The notes under the pieces: model-generated
What the model was told of the DNA's origin: nothing
The model's database searches: none
Seen by the model: the letters and a program-made list of their open reading frames with translations, nothing else
Translations under genes and position numbers: made by a program
Part shown: positions 1 through 8,174 of the stretch, piece after piece
Layout of the letters: every line of letters starts with the position of its first letter
Numbering within the stretch: position 1 is the first letter of the stretch
Assembly (NCBI RefSeq): GCF_007829875.1
Contig: NZ_VIWV01000001.1
Coordinates: 7,204,001 to 7,268,000 of the forward strand
Origin: Streptomyces capillispiralis
GTDB taxonomy: Bacteria; Actinomycetota; Actinomycetes; Streptomycetales; Streptomycetaceae
DNA: 64,000 bases
Direction of reading: 5' to 3'

Positions 1-323
1 ATGGTGCCGGTGAACGCCTGGGTGAGGGCTTGTCCGTCGCGTCTGACGGCGGCCCGGACGAGCTGCGCGCAGAAGGTGGCGACCAGCAGGACCAGGCCCA
101 ACGGCAGCAGCATCTTGTAGTTGTCGCGGAACCATCCGGCGTTCAGGTCGACCCTCGTGGTGGTGTTGACCGCCTTGGCGGCCAAGTCGGCCGCTGCCGC
201 AGCCAGCTCACCTGCGGACTTCGCCATCCAGTCACCGATGGCCTTGCCAGGGTCCGAGGCGAAATCGACCGCGTCGCCGACGGCACAGAGCTTGTCCGCC
301 AGGGGGTAATCACAGAAACCCAC
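1..323 (-). CDS. TrbL/VirB6-like conjugal transfer membrane protein, partial
   Basis: Reads off the left edge of the window, so only the first 107 or so residues are present. The GTG start at 323 is preceded by an AGGAGGAG ribosome site at 333-340. The opening (GFCDYPLADKLCAVGDAVDF) followed by an alanine-rich amphipathic stretch and, from about residue 75, a hydrophobic segment (LLPLGLVLLVATFCAQ) resembles the large multi-pass TrbL/VirB6-like proteins of actinobacterial type IV secretion modules. It is the last gene visible of a leftward run with the VirB8-like, pilin-like and cell-wall hydrolase genes, which supports a role in the mating channel. The assignment is from the opening motif and context only. 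Confidence 0.6.
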   Translation of the reverse strand, partial: MGFCDYPLADKLCAVGDAVDFASDPGKAIGDWMAKSAGELAAAAADLAAKAVNTTTRVDLNAGWFRDNYKMLLPLGLVLLVATFCAQLVRAAVRRDGQALTQAFTGT

Positions 324-360
324 GGGGAATTACTCCTCCTTATATCGTGTCAGGCGCGGG

Positions 361-1056
361 TCACTGCGTGACGCTCGGAGCGATGGCGGCCAGGGCACAG
401 TCGTGGCCGGGGCGGCACTGCACGGCGAGGGTCACGGCGCGGTCCTCGGCTCCGCCGCCGCCCTTTTTCCAGGCGATCTGCTGCGTGCCGTTGACGGTGA
501 CGACGTAGATGTACGCCTCGGTGATCGCCGAGGGGTCCTCGGCGAGGGCCTGCTTGAACGCGCCCGGGTAGTGGCCTTCGGTGACGCGGGCGGTGGCGTG
601 CTGGTCCTGGTCGGCCATCCGCGACCACAGCAACGGATCAGGGACCTGGCCGGAGACGGACGCCCAGTCGGCGTAGGCGGGCTCTTTGGTCATCCACGCG
701 CGCATGCCGGCGAGCTGCTGGTCGCGGCTGGTGTCGCGGGTGTCGTAGGACCACAGCATCTGGGCTACTGCCTTGGCGTACGCGACCGGCTCGGCGATCT
801 GCGGAGGCTTGGGCACGGAACCGGAGTCGGCCTCGGGTTTCGGGGCGGGGGCCTCGGAGGAGGACGGGCTGTGCGTCGCGGCCGGCCCGGCAGCGGTCGG
901 ATCCCGGTGGGCGTTGCCGCTGCCGGACAGCCAGGCGACGGCTGCGGCGATGGTGAGCAGGACGGTGACGACCAGAGCGACGATGGCGACGCGCCGGTTG
1001 GCCGACCAGCCGACGCCGTAAGAGGACAGCGAGAGGGTGGGGAATCGGTTCCGCAT
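361..1056 (-). CDS. membrane-anchored conjugal transfer protein (VirB8-like architecture)
   Basis: 231 residues. Short cytoplasmic N-terminus, one membrane segment at about residues 23-43 (VAIVALVVTVLLTIAAAVAW), a proline/serine/alanine-rich linker (about 50-85), then a folded extracytoplasmic domain. This one-segment plus external-domain layout is that of VirB8/TcpC-type channel scaffold proteins; sequence alone does not prove the fold. The ATG at 1056 overlaps the stop of the upstream DUF6112 gene (ATGA), so the two are translationally coupled, and the TrbL-like gene follows 38 bases downstream. Likely part of the mating-pair apparatus at the cell membrane. Confidence 0.65.
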   Translation of the reverse strand: MRNRFPTLSLSSYGVGWSANRRVAIVALVVTVLLTIAAAVAWLSGSGNAHRDPTAAGPAATHSPSSSEAPAPKPEADSGSVPKPPQIAEPVAYAKAVAQMLWSYDTRDTSRDQQLAGMRAWMTKEPAYADWASVSGQVPDPLLWSRMADQDQHATARVTEGHYPGAFKQALAEDPSAITEAYIYVVTVNGTQQIAWKKGGGGAEDRAVTLAVQCRPGHDCALAAIAPSVTQ

Positions 1057-1370
1057 CAGTGAACCTGCGAGCCGAGGGTGGAGAAGAACGCGACGATTCC
1101 GTTCGCGGCGCCGAGGCCGAGGGCGGCGCCCGCGGCGACGACGGCGCCCTTCTTGCCGTTGGCCTCGGCCTGGTGGCCACCGGTGTGGTGGCCCCAGGCC
1201 CACACGCCGAGCGAGACCGCGAGGGCACCGACGACGGCGATGATCCCGAACATGTTGATGCTGTTGACGACGTTCTTCAGCACGCTCAGGCCGGGCAGGC
1301 CGCCGCCCTTGGGCGAGATCCCTGGGTCGTAGGCGAGCTGGATGACGCGGTCTGCGAGAGGGAGGGACAT
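1056..1370 (-). CDS. DUF6112 small membrane protein, pilin-like
   Basis: 104 residues with two hydrophobic segments (about 39-60 and 75-95) separated by a short basic loop (HHTGGHQAEANGKKG). The pattern, size and position match the DUF6112 family found in actinobacterial type IV secretion gene sets, where it occupies the place of a VirB2/TrbC-type pilin. It lies between the cell-wall hydrolase (upstream) and the VirB8-like gene (downstream, ATGA overlap). Function as a pilin is inference from size, topology and order. Confidence 0.7.
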   Translation of the reverse strand: MSLPLADRVIQLAYDPGISPKGGGLPGLSVLKNVVNSINMFGIIAVVGALAVSLGVWAWGHHTGGHQAEANGKKGAVVAAGAALGLGAANGIVAFFSTLGSQVH

Positions 1371-1514
1371 AGGTGTGGCGGGGCTCCTTGCCTACGCGGG
1401 CCAGACGAGGGGCCGGCGAGAAGAGGGGAAGCAGAGGGGGTGGGGAGATGCGCTCGGGGCGCGGGAGATCGCCGCGGCGGCGGCCCGCCCGGGCGGTGCC
1501 CTGGCGGGGTGGCG

Positions 1515-2648
1515 TCAGATGACGCGGCGGGCGGCGAGAATCGTCCAGTCCTTGATCGGGGTGATCCGGACCGGCTTTGATGTGCGCGGTGCCTCGATCA
1601 CGAGGCCCTCGCCGATGTACATGCCGACATGCTCAGGCCGGGCGGCGGTGCCGCGGCTGAAGATGAGGTCACCGGGCTTGAGCTGGGCGGGCGAGACCGC
1701 CTTGCCCTCGTTGACCTGCGTGTACGTGGTGCGGGAGAGCGTGACGCCGGCGTGCGCGTACGCCTGCTGCATCAGCGAGCTGCAGTCGCAGCGGCCCATC
1801 GGGTCCGGGCCGTGGGCGTTGGTGCAGGCTCCGCCCCACTGGTAGAGGGTGCCGAGCTGGTGCATCGCCCACTCGATGGCCTTGCGCGCCTTCGGGTGGG
1901 CGTCCTTGGGGATCTTGTATCCCTTCGGGACGCTGCCCTCGGGGATCGGGCCGAAGCCGGAGCCGTCCTGGCCCGGAGCACACCCGGTGGTGCCGGCGTC
2001 CGGGTCCTTTCCTGGGTTCGGATCCTTGGCGTCCTTGTCGTTTCCGGCGCCGGGGAAGGTCTTGGCGATGGCTTCCTGCAGCGCGGTGGCCAGGTGCTCC
2101 CACTGCGCGTAGGCGTCCGGCAGGCCGGACTGCTGGACGGCTTGGGCGGCCTGGGTGACGGTCATCTGCTGCCAGCCGTGCACCTTGAGCAGGTGCTTGT
2201 AGAACTGCTCGCTCGCGTACGTCGGGTCACGGATCTGCTCGGCGGTGCCCCAGCCCTGGGAGGGACGCTGCTGGAACAACCCAAGGCTGTCCCTGTCGCC
2301 GTAGTTGAGGTTGCGCAGCCGCGACTCCTGCATCGCCGTGGCGAGCGCGATGACCTGGCCCTTTTTGGGGACGTGGAGGCTGATACCGGTGGCCACGATC
2401 GTCTGGGCATTGGGAACCTGCTCGGCGGGCAGGTCCAGGCCCTCGACGTGGACGTCTTTGCCGGACGCCCCGTCGAGGATCTCGGTGACCTGCTCGGCGA
2501 CCTTGCTGGTGTCGATGTCGTTCAGGCAGATGAGGGAGCTGCTGCTGCTTTGAACGGCGTCGGCGGAGGACGCCATCATCATGCCGGTGCCGGCGAGCAG
2601 GAGCGGGGAGAGGAAGACGACGCCGATGCCGGCGGCGAGCGCCTTCAA
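1515..2648 (-). CDS. bifunctional lytic transglycosylase / NlpC-P60 cell-wall hydrolase of the transfer apparatus
   Basis: 377 residues. N-terminal signal/membrane segment (LSPLLLAGTGMMMASSADA), a transglycosylase-like domain at about 90-190 (AMQESRL with a downstream LGLFQQRPSQGWG), a Gly/Pro/Asp linker, then an NlpC/P60 domain from about 255 with the catalytic Cys in CDCSSLMQQAYAHAG and the His in RPEHVGMYIG. Such two-domain enzymes open the peptidoglycan for type IV secretion channels. The TTG start overlaps the stop of a 20-codon upstream ORF (TTGA), which probably supplies its ribosomes because no good Shine-Dalgarno precedes the TTG itself. First enzyme gene of the leftward transfer run. 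Confidence 0.85.
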   Translation of the reverse strand: MKALAAGIGVVFLSPLLLAGTGMMMASSADAVQSSSSSLICLNDIDTSKVAEQVTEILDGASGKDVHVEGLDLPAEQVPNAQTIVATGISLHVPKKGQVIALATAMQESRLRNLNYGDRDSLGLFQQRPSQGWGTAEQIRDPTYASEQFYKHLLKVHGWQQMTVTQAAQAVQQSGLPDAYAQWEHLATALQEAIAKTFPGAGNDKDAKDPNPGKDPDAGTTGCAPGQDGSGFGPIPEGSVPKGYKIPKDAHPKARKAIEWAMHQLGTLYQWGGACTNAHGPDPMGRCDCSSLMQQAYAHAGVTLSRTTYTQVNEGKAVSPAQLKPGDLIFSRGTAARPEHVGMYIGEGLVIEAPRTSKPVRITPIKDWTILAARRVI

Positions 2649-2707
2649 CCGGAGCGGACCGCTCGCGGGTCAGCGAGGTCGGGCAGGGGTGGGTAGCGAG
2701 ACGTCAT
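2645..2707 (-). CDS. 20-residue leader ORF coupled to the cell-wall hydrolase gene
   Basis: ATG at 2707 preceded at good spacing by GAAGGA; encodes MTSRYPPLPDLADPRAVRSG and stops in the TTGA that starts the hydrolase gene. The good ribosome site here and its absence before the hydrolase start suggest a translational leader. Alternatively the hydrolase gene has a longer N-terminus separated by a one-base shift. No homology is recognised. Confidence 0.4.
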   Translation of the reverse strand: MTSRYPPLPDLADPRAVRSG

Positions 2708-2929
2708 GAGCGTGTCCTTCGGGGATGCGGTGTCCGGCGTGCCGCGTGCGCGAGGCGTGGTGGAAGGGCGCGGCGGCCGGGGTGGGCGATCAAGGCGGAC
2801 CGACGCGGGGCGAGTTGCCGCTCGCTCCAGCTGGCCGGGCCGTGAGCTAGGTGTGCCGGAGCAAGGGGGTACCTCCGTGAGGTGTGGCGGGGGAGTAGCC
2901 AGCGGCGGTGTGCGCCGGGCGGTTCAAAA

Positions 2930-3034
2930 ACAGTAGATGCGGATTGGCGGTTGACCAAAAAGCTGGCGCGAGGTGCCGGAATCCGGCACCCCCGCACGGC
3001 ACTTCTTGGTCGTCGGCGGATTCGCCTCTACAGT
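2930..3034. promoter_or_regulatory. symmetric divergent promoters around a 19-bp operator palindrome
   Basis: Perfect palindrome GGTGCCGGAATCCGGCACC at 2972-2990. On either side sits an outward promoter with 17-base spacing: plus strand TTGGTC (3006-3011) and TACAGT (3029-3034); minus strand TTGGTC (2958-2953) and TACTGT (2935-2930). The two halves are imperfect inverted copies over about 50 bases, so the operator is almost equidistant from both -35 boxes. It should drive the methyltransferase gene to the right and the transfer genes to the left under one regulator. Seen directly; function inferred. Confidence 0.65.
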
Positions 3035-3133
3035 TTTTGGACTCCCCCTCGCCTCCTCGGTCTGCGGCCCTGGGCTTCTGCACGCCCACTTCCGGCCCGC
3101 GAGGACTCCTGTGCGAGGCGGCTAGTTCCCCCC

Positions 3134-3919
3134 GTGAATCCGCACCCGAATAGGGGCCCCTCTTTGCCTTTTTCCCTTCACCAGGGCGACGCCCTGGCCG
3201 TTCTCTCCGGCCTTCCGGACGGCTGCGTCGACTCCGTCATCACCGACCCGCCGTACAACAGCGGTGGCCGGACCGCGAAGGAGCGCACCACCCGCTCCGC
3301 GAAGCAGAAGTACACCTCCGCCGATGCCAAGAACGACCTCGCCGACTTCACCGGCGAGAACATGGACCAGAGGTCCTACGCGTTCTGGCTCACGCAGATC
3401 ATGACCGAAGCGCACCGTCTGACGAAGACCGGCGGGACCGCGCTGTTGTTCACCGACTGGCGTCAGCTCCCGACGACGACGGACGCGATCCAGGCCGCCG
3501 GGTGGCTGTGGCGCGGCGTGCTTGCCTGGCACAAGCCGCAGGCCAGGCCGCAGAAGGGCCGGTTCACCCAGAACTGCGAATTCATCGTCTGGGCCAGTAA
3601 GGGGCCGATCGACGGCTCCCGGAACCCGGTCTATCTGCCCGGCATGTACTCGGCGTCGCAGCCCTCGGGCGCGCAGCGCCGGCACATCACGCAGAAGCCG
3701 GTCGAGGTGATGCGCGAGCTGGTCAAGATCAGCCCCGAGGGCGGCACGGTCCTCGACTTCTGCGCCGGCTCCGGCTCCACGGGCGTGGCCGCTCTGCTGG
3801 AAGGCCGGGACTTCATCGGCGTGGAGAAGACCGAGCACTACGCGTCGATCGCGGCTGACCGGCTCACCGAGACGATCCGCGAAACCCTCACGCAGGACGA
3901 CGTGGACCTTAGCGGCTGA
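3134..3919 (+). CDS. orphan DNA methyltransferase, beta-class N4-cytosine/N6-adenine type
   Basis: 261 residues from the GTG at 3134 (MNPHPNRGPS...); the reading frame is open further upstream but that part is low complexity and overlaps the promoter region. Catalytic motif IV DPPY at residues 38-41, a variable target-recognition stretch, and the AdoMet motif DFCAGSGSTG near residue 205, an order typical of beta-class enzymes. No restriction endonuclease gene is adjacent, so it is likely a solitary methyltransferase that marks element DNA or protects it during transfer. Transcribed from the divergent promoter at 3006-3034. Target sequence cannot be read from the sequence. Confidence 0.85.
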   Translation: MNPHPNRGPSLPFSLHQGDALAVLSGLPDGCVDSVITDPPYNSGGRTAKERTTRSAKQKYTSADAKNDLADFTGENMDQRSYAFWLTQIMTEAHRLTKTGGTALLFTDWRQLPTTTDAIQAAGWLWRGVLAWHKPQARPQKGRFTQNCEFIVWASKGPIDGSRNPVYLPGMYSASQPSGAQRRHITQKPVEVMRELVKISPEGGTVLDFCAGSGSTGVAALLEGRDFIGVEKTEHYASIAADRLTETIRETLTQDDVDLSG

Positions 3920-4073
3920 GCCCCGTCCTTGCCTGCTGCCAAGGCGACCGGCTCCCCAAGCGTAGCCGCCGGCGCAATACCGCCGCAGTGGCCGTGCAGC
4001 TCGCCGGATGGGCCGCGCGCAGACGCTTCCGTCCTTTTTTCATCCCGTGTCTCGTAGGAGGCCGAGCTTTTCA

Positions 4074-4715
4074 ATGCCCGAATCAACAAAGTCGCCTGAC
4101 GATGGCGAGTTGGAGCCGGTTCGTATTCCGGATCGACAGCTGGAGGGAATCGAGGCGAGCGTGCGGCGGCTCATGGAGCAGTCGGCGCAACAGGCTCAGC
4201 AGCTCGACCACCTCGCGTCCGCCCCGCCGCCCAGCGGATCACCGTTCGCCGCCTTCGGCATGCCAGGACTCGGCGGGCCGCCTCCCGCCGCTCCACCGGA
4301 GCCCCGCCCGATCCTGGAACTCGACGGAGAAGAACGCGAGGACGAACTCGACGCCCTGTCCGACTGGGTGGATGACTTTTTCCTCCCGGTGTACGGGGCG
4401 GAGGTCACCACCGCGGCTCCCTGGTGCCTGCAGTGGCAGGAGCACGACGACGTGGTGGCCTGGCTCCACGCCCTGTGGCTCGCCTACCAGCAGCACAAGG
4501 ATCCCGAAGCCGGGCTGTCCGGTCTGTTCGTGTGGCACCGGGACTTCCTCACCCACGCCGTCGCGGCGATCCGCGCGCCGGGTGGGCCGCTGTCGGCCTG
4601 CATGACCTCGCCCGACCGGCCCGCGCACCGCCTTCTGCCCGGCCCGCCGCCGTCCGTGCGCACGGAGACGGCGAACACGACACAAGTCGCCGAACCGGAC
4701 GAGCCGACGTCATGA
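4074..4715 (+). CDS. DUF4913 family protein
   Basis: 213 residues, ATG at 4074 with TAGGAGG at 4055-4061. The first 90 residues are acidic then proline/glycine-rich and probably disordered with a short coiled-coil region (VRRLMEQSAQQAQQLDHL). The C-terminal part, rich in Trp (LSDWVDDFFLPVY, WCLQWQEHDDVVAWLHALW, FVWHRDFLTHAVAAI), matches the DUF4913 domain common on streptomycete plasmids. Function unknown. The following gene starts in its stop codon (ATGA), making a two-gene coupled unit with the RelE-like protein; earlier in-frame starts exist but lack a ribosome site. Confidence 0.75.
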   Translation: MPESTKSPDDGELEPVRIPDRQLEGIEASVRRLMEQSAQQAQQLDHLASAPPPSGSPFAAFGMPGLGGPPPAAPPEPRPILELDGEEREDELDALSDWVDDFFLPVYGAEVTTAAPWCLQWQEHDDVVAWLHALWLAYQQHKDPEAGLSGLFVWHRDFLTHAVAAIRAPGGPLSACMTSPDRPAHRLLPGPPPSVRTETANTTQVAEPDEPTS

Positions 4716-5197
4716 CCGCGGGAGCGGGACAGCCCGCCTTCGCACTGAGCTTCGACCCCCGCGCGCTGACCGATCTCCTCCAGGCCCCCAGCGACATACG
4801 CGACCTCACCCTCGCCTACCTGCAGGAAGTCGTGAACGCGCAGCGCTTCGGCCTGCGTCTCGACGGTGACCTGGAGGGATTCAGGAAGCTGTTCGTGGAC
4901 TCGCGCAGGGACTGGCGTGTCGTCTACGGCGTCCGCCCGGCACCCGCGGAGTCCGCGCATCCCAAGGAGATCCACGTCGTCGCCATCCGGCCGCGAGCAG
5001 GCAACGACGTCTACGACGAGGTCGGCCGCCGCCTGGGGATGACTCGTCGGCCGCTGAGCGCCCGCACCCACGCGGCACGCTCGCGTTCCCCGCAGCTGAC
5101 CACCCGCGCTCCAGTACCCCGGCCCGGTCCGCCGCCCACCGCACTGCCGGGGCTGCCCCGTCCCGCCCCAAACCCCGCGCACCATCACACCCGCTGA
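4712..5197 (+). CDS. RelE/ParE-fold-like small protein
   Basis: 161 residues, starting in the ATGA overlap with the DUF4913 gene. Residues about 45-105 (FRKLFVDSRRDWRVVYGVRP, then KEIHVVAIRPRAGNDVYDEVGRRLG) have the strand-basic-strand pattern of RelE/ParE-type proteins, including a conserved-looking RVVYGV and IHVVAIRPR pair. The tail is a proline/arginine-rich disordered stretch ending HHHTR. It could be a toxin-like RNase or a structural relative; the DUF4913 protein would be the natural antitoxin candidate by position, which is unproven. Confidence 0.55.
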   Translation: MTAGAGQPAFALSFDPRALTDLLQAPSDIRDLTLAYLQEVVNAQRFGLRLDGDLEGFRKLFVDSRRDWRVVYGVRPAPAESAHPKEIHVVAIRPRAGNDVYDEVGRRLGMTRRPLSARTHAARSRSPQLTTRAPVPRPGPPPTALPGLPRPAPNPAHHHTR

Positions 5198-5215
5198 ACG
5201 CACAGAGGTCCGCCT

Positions 5216-5914
5216 ATGCACCCTCCACCCGCGCCGGCACCCACCCGGCGTGCGGTCTCCCCGCTCGACCACCGCCTCCAAGCCGTCACCGGGCACGACG
5301 TCGACACCCTGTGGGCCTACCGCGACCGCGGCATCCTCGACGAGCAGCACGCCCACCTGGTCGACCGGCACCGTGAACTGGCCAAGGCCCAGACCAGCGT
5401 CACCTTCTACCTCCGGCTCCTCAACCGCCTGTCCAGCGGCGAGTTCGACGTCGACAGCGCCCTGTTCACGCGCATCGACCGCACCGTGGACCAGCTGGAA
5501 GAGGCCACCGCCGCGCGGGACGCCGCGGCTAGGAAGGTGCTCGCCGCCCTGGAGCCCATCGAAGCAGCAGCGGCGGCTTGCGCGCCCGACGCCCGGCAGC
5601 TCTCGACGGATGACCAGGCGGCGCTGCTCGCCATCGCCGGCGGCGCCAAGCTCTACGAACACCTGCTGACCGGCCGGATGTCCGTCACAGCCGCCTCCGG
5701 TATCCGGATCCCCCACGCCAAGCTGCAGCAGTTGGAGGATGCCGGCCTGGTCGTCCGGGACACCGGCCACCCCTTGCACGCCGGCCAGCCGGTCGCGCTC
5801 ACCGATGCTGGACGGGCCGCGCTGTTCGCCGCCCGCCGGGCTCCCACGGTGCAGGCGCCGAAGGTCTCGGCTCGCCCCGGCGCATCGCGGCCCACCCCGG
5901 CGCAGCGGCGCTGA
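5216..5914 (+). CDS. hypothetical protein with coiled-coil and C-terminal winged-helix-like region
   Basis: 232 residues. The central part (about 40-125) is strongly helical and charged (LVDRHRELAKAQTSV, TVDQLEEATAARDAAARKVLAALEPIEAAA), suggesting a coiled coil. Residues about 135-205 resemble a small helix-turn-helix domain (TGRMSVTAASGIRIPHAKLQQLEDAGLV followed by a VALTDAGRAAL wing). The tail is Pro/Ala/Arg-rich and ends QRR. No named family is recognised. It sits 18 bases after the RelE-like gene within the same plus-strand run. Confidence 0.6.
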   Translation: MHPPPAPAPTRRAVSPLDHRLQAVTGHDVDTLWAYRDRGILDEQHAHLVDRHRELAKAQTSVTFYLRLLNRLSSGEFDVDSALFTRIDRTVDQLEEATAARDAAARKVLAALEPIEAAAAACAPDARQLSTDDQAALLAIAGGAKLYEHLLTGRMSVTAASGIRIPHAKLQQLEDAGLVVRDTGHPLHAGQPVALTDAGRAALFAARRAPTVQAPKVSARPGASRPTPAQRR

Positions 5915-5933
5915 CTTCACCGAAAGGCTCTTG

Positions 5934-6671
5934 TTGTCTCCCACCGACCCGGCGCCGGACCGGAAGTCCATCCCCCAAGTCGACTTCAATCTGGACGACC
6001 TCGACGCCGACGAGGAGAAGTACCTCGACTTCTACCGCAAGGTCGCCGTCCACGAGGACATGCTCGTTCCCCTCGCCGAACACCACGACGGCCCGCACAG
6101 CTACTACGTCCTGTTCGACCGCACCGCCACCTGGGGACACCCCGGCATGCCGCAGGTGCTCGCCGTGCATCTGCAACGGGACCACGAGAAGCGGACGTTC
6201 AGCTTCGAGCATGCCCCTCTGCCGCTGCCCGCGATGGCGCAGTCCTGGCTCATCCACCGTGGCTGTCCGTCCGATGCCATCGCCCTCGCCCCACTGGGCC
6301 CGCCGCCAGCGGACGAGGCCACGCGCGCGCTGGAGTTGCGCCTCGCCGGCGACGGCGACCACTACGCCATGGGCTACTCCTACACCAGCGACGACCCGGA
6401 CGACATGGTCATCGTCGTGGCCCTGCGTGCCCTGGACGAGCGAGCTCCCTCGCCGTTCCGCGTCGTGGTCGAAGAGGTCGACACCGAGACGTGGACGCAC
6501 ACCCTGCGCGAGGGCGGCTTCGACACGCTCGGCGAGGCACTGCAGTGGTGCGACGACCGCCTCGCGGGCGAGGCCGGCCCTCTTCCGCCGGTCCGCCCGG
6601 CAGCCGCAGTTAGCCGCCCGGCCGGCTTGCCGAAGGCTCCTGCCCCGCGCCCGCCCGGCCGCTCACGCTGA
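5934..6671 (+). CDS. hypothetical protein, acidic two-part, plasmid type
   Basis: 245 residues from TTG 5934, with AAAGG six bases upstream (another TTG lies at 5931). The N-terminal part is strongly acidic (LDDLDADEEKYLDFY), followed by alpha/beta-looking segments (SYYVLFDRTATWGHPGMPQV, DDMVIVVALRALDE). It resembles in style the DUF317-class proteins found elsewhere in the window but no diagnostic motif is present. The C-terminus is a Pro/Ala/Arg tail ending GRSR. Function unknown. Confidence 0.5.
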   Translation: MSPTDPAPDRKSIPQVDFNLDDLDADEEKYLDFYRKVAVHEDMLVPLAEHHDGPHSYYVLFDRTATWGHPGMPQVLAVHLQRDHEKRTFSFEHAPLPLPAMAQSWLIHRGCPSDAIALAPLGPPPADEATRALELRLAGDGDHYAMGYSYTSDDPDDMVIVVALRALDERAPSPFRVVVEEVDTETWTHTLREGGFDTLGEALQWCDDRLAGEAGPLPPVRPAAAVSRPAGLPKAPAPRPPGRSR

Positions 6672-6711
6672 GCGTCAAAGCCGACCAGGGCGGCGCAACA
6701 TAGCCGACGAT

Positions 6712-6732
6712 CGCCGGTTAGCCAAACCGGCG
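6712..6732. repeat. short palindrome upstream of the SH3 protein gene
   Basis: CGCCGGTT, five bases, AACCGGCG: perfect 8-bp arms 86 bases before the next gene, in a 146-base gap. Could be an operator or the terminator of the preceding run; nothing distinguishes the two. Confidence 0.4.
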
Positions 6733-6817
6733 AATATCCGGACTCTTATACAGCCGCCGGGACAACCCCGCGGCATCTTCCCCGCAATCCCTATGCCTTC
6801 ACGGAGGTTTCTTCCGC

Positions 6818-7144
6818 ATGCGCTCCACCCGAATTGCCATATCCGCAGCCATGCTCGGCGCACTCGCTCTGCCGGTGCTGTCCGCCACCACCGCCAGCGC
6901 GACCCCCGCGAGCAGCTGCTCGTCCCAGCCGCCGCTGCCGTACGAGGTGCACACCGCGGCCGTGACCATCCGGTCCAAGGCCACCACGCATTCCACCGCG
7001 CTCGGCGTGCTCTACAAGAGCCACCGCTTCAGGGTGCACAAGAAGAGCGGCAACTGGCTCTACATCACGGACAAGACCACCGGGGTCAAGGGCTGGGTCT
7101 CCGGCACCTACGTCTACCGCGACGTCCGAATGTGCCTGGACTGA
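6818..7144 (+). CDS. secreted bacterial SH3-domain protein
   Basis: 108 residues, ATG at 6818 with GGAGG 14 bases upstream. A typical signal peptide (MRSTRIAISAAMLGALALPV...TTASA) with cleavage near residue 29, then a single SH3b-like domain (AAVTIRSKATTHSTALGVLY, SGNWLYITDKTTGVKGWVS). Two cysteines (C34 and C106) may form a disulfide. SH3b domains bind cell-wall peptides; in a conjugative context the protein may act at the wall. It is the only secreted small protein in this run. Confidence 0.8.
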   Translation: MRSTRIAISAAMLGALALPVLSATTASATPASSCSSQPPLPYEVHTAAVTIRSKATTHSTALGVLYKSHRFRVHKKSGNWLYITDKTTGVKGWVSGTYVYRDVRMCLD

Positions 7145-7241
7145 CAGGCCCCAGCAGGTGACCGTAAGCGGCTCAGCCACCGGGTACGGCAGCCCCTCCC
7201 ATTCCCCAGGGATCGGCCTTTTGAGAACAGGAGATTTCCCT

Positions 7242-7724
7242 ATGCCCGATGGCATATCCGATGAGTCTGAGGATGTCGTGGGCGTGCTCACCGAACGGAT
7301 CGAAGCGCGTTTCGGCATGGGCATGGACCAGTTGAAGTCCGCGGTCGCCGCCGCGCCGACCGCGAATCCTGACGCCACCGACGTCGTCAAGTGGCATGGC
7401 CTTCTCGTCGAGAGCCAGTCCGTGCTGGACCGTGCGGAGGACGATCTTGTTGCTGCGCTGCAGACCCAGCCCAGCGAGGTCGACGATCCGACGATGGGCC
7501 TCGCCCACCGGGTGAACGCGGCTGTCACCGCCCGCGACGGCCGGGCCATGGTCGTGCGGTGGCTCCTTGACCCGGACGCTCCGGGGAAGAAGGACCTTGC
7601 CGCCCAGCGTCTCGCCCGCCTCCGGCCCCGAACCGGTCCGGCGGTGCAGACCAGCGCTCCCCATCGTCCCGCCGGTACAGCCGCACCGGCGTCGGCGTGG
7701 CGGTCGGCCAGGGCCGCCCGATGA
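7242..7724 (+). CDS. hypothetical plasmid-type protein
   Basis: 160 residues, ATG 7242 with ACAGGAG upstream. Acidic and helical (DESEDVVGVLTERIEARFGMGMDQLKSAV, LVESQSVLDRAEDDLVAAL). It shares its general layout (helical body of about 120 residues, then Pro/Ala/Arg tail) with the next two genes, and the three may be distant paralogs. Tail ends SARAAR. Its stop overlaps the next start (ATGA). No function recognised. Confidence 0.55.
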   Translation: MPDGISDESEDVVGVLTERIEARFGMGMDQLKSAVAAAPTANPDATDVVKWHGLLVESQSVLDRAEDDLVAALQTQPSEVDDPTMGLAHRVNAAVTARDGRAMVVRWLLDPDAPGKKDLAAQRLARLRPRTGPAVQTSAPHRPAGTAAPASAWRSARAAR

Positions 7725-8164
7725 GCCGGGGCGAGGCCAGCACCATGGACGACGACCTGCAGAAGGTCTTCGGGAAACCGGTACCCGAGCTGTACGAGGC
7801 GGCTGCCGGCCAGGATGCTTCGCCCGCGCTCGCCCGTGCCCTGGAGCTGCGGTCGTTTCTGGCGCTCACCGAGGAGCAGGTCGTCCGCGTCCGCGACCGC
7901 GTCCACGCCGACATGGACCCGGACCGCGACATGGGAGAGCTGTCGGCGGACAAGCTCCGCTTCGACGCGCAGTGGCTGGAAGCAGCCCTGGAGGCCCGCG
8001 ACGGCTACCGCGCCGCCCTCGGCGAACTGCTGCGCGCCATGCCCCCGCCTGCCCAGCAGGCACGTCCCGTCCGCACGGCACAGCTCAGGGCCACCGCAAC
8101 CCTGCCCCCGTCTGCCGCCCCGGCACCCCAGCGTGCCGGGGCGGCCCGGGCCCGCCGACCGTGA
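7721..8164 (+). CDS. hypothetical plasmid-type protein, possible paralog of neighbours
   Basis: 147 residues starting in the ATGA overlap at 7721 (an internal ATG at 7745 is possible). Central helical segment with the pattern LYEAAAGQDASPALARALELRS, then VRDRVHADMDPDRDMGELSADKLRFDA; the next gene has an equivalent VHRDHLARLLHPERQIGPHEVSHLLDGA. The two are therefore likely paralogs created by duplication. Pro/Ala/Arg tail ends ARARRP. Function unknown. Confidence 0.55.
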   Translation: MSRGEASTMDDDLQKVFGKPVPELYEAAAGQDASPALARALELRSFLALTEEQVVRVRDRVHADMDPDRDMGELSADKLRFDAQWLEAALEARDGYRAALGELLRAMPPPAQQARPVRTAQLRATATLPPSAAPAPQRAGAARARRP

Positions 8165-8174
8165 AAGCCCCCGA

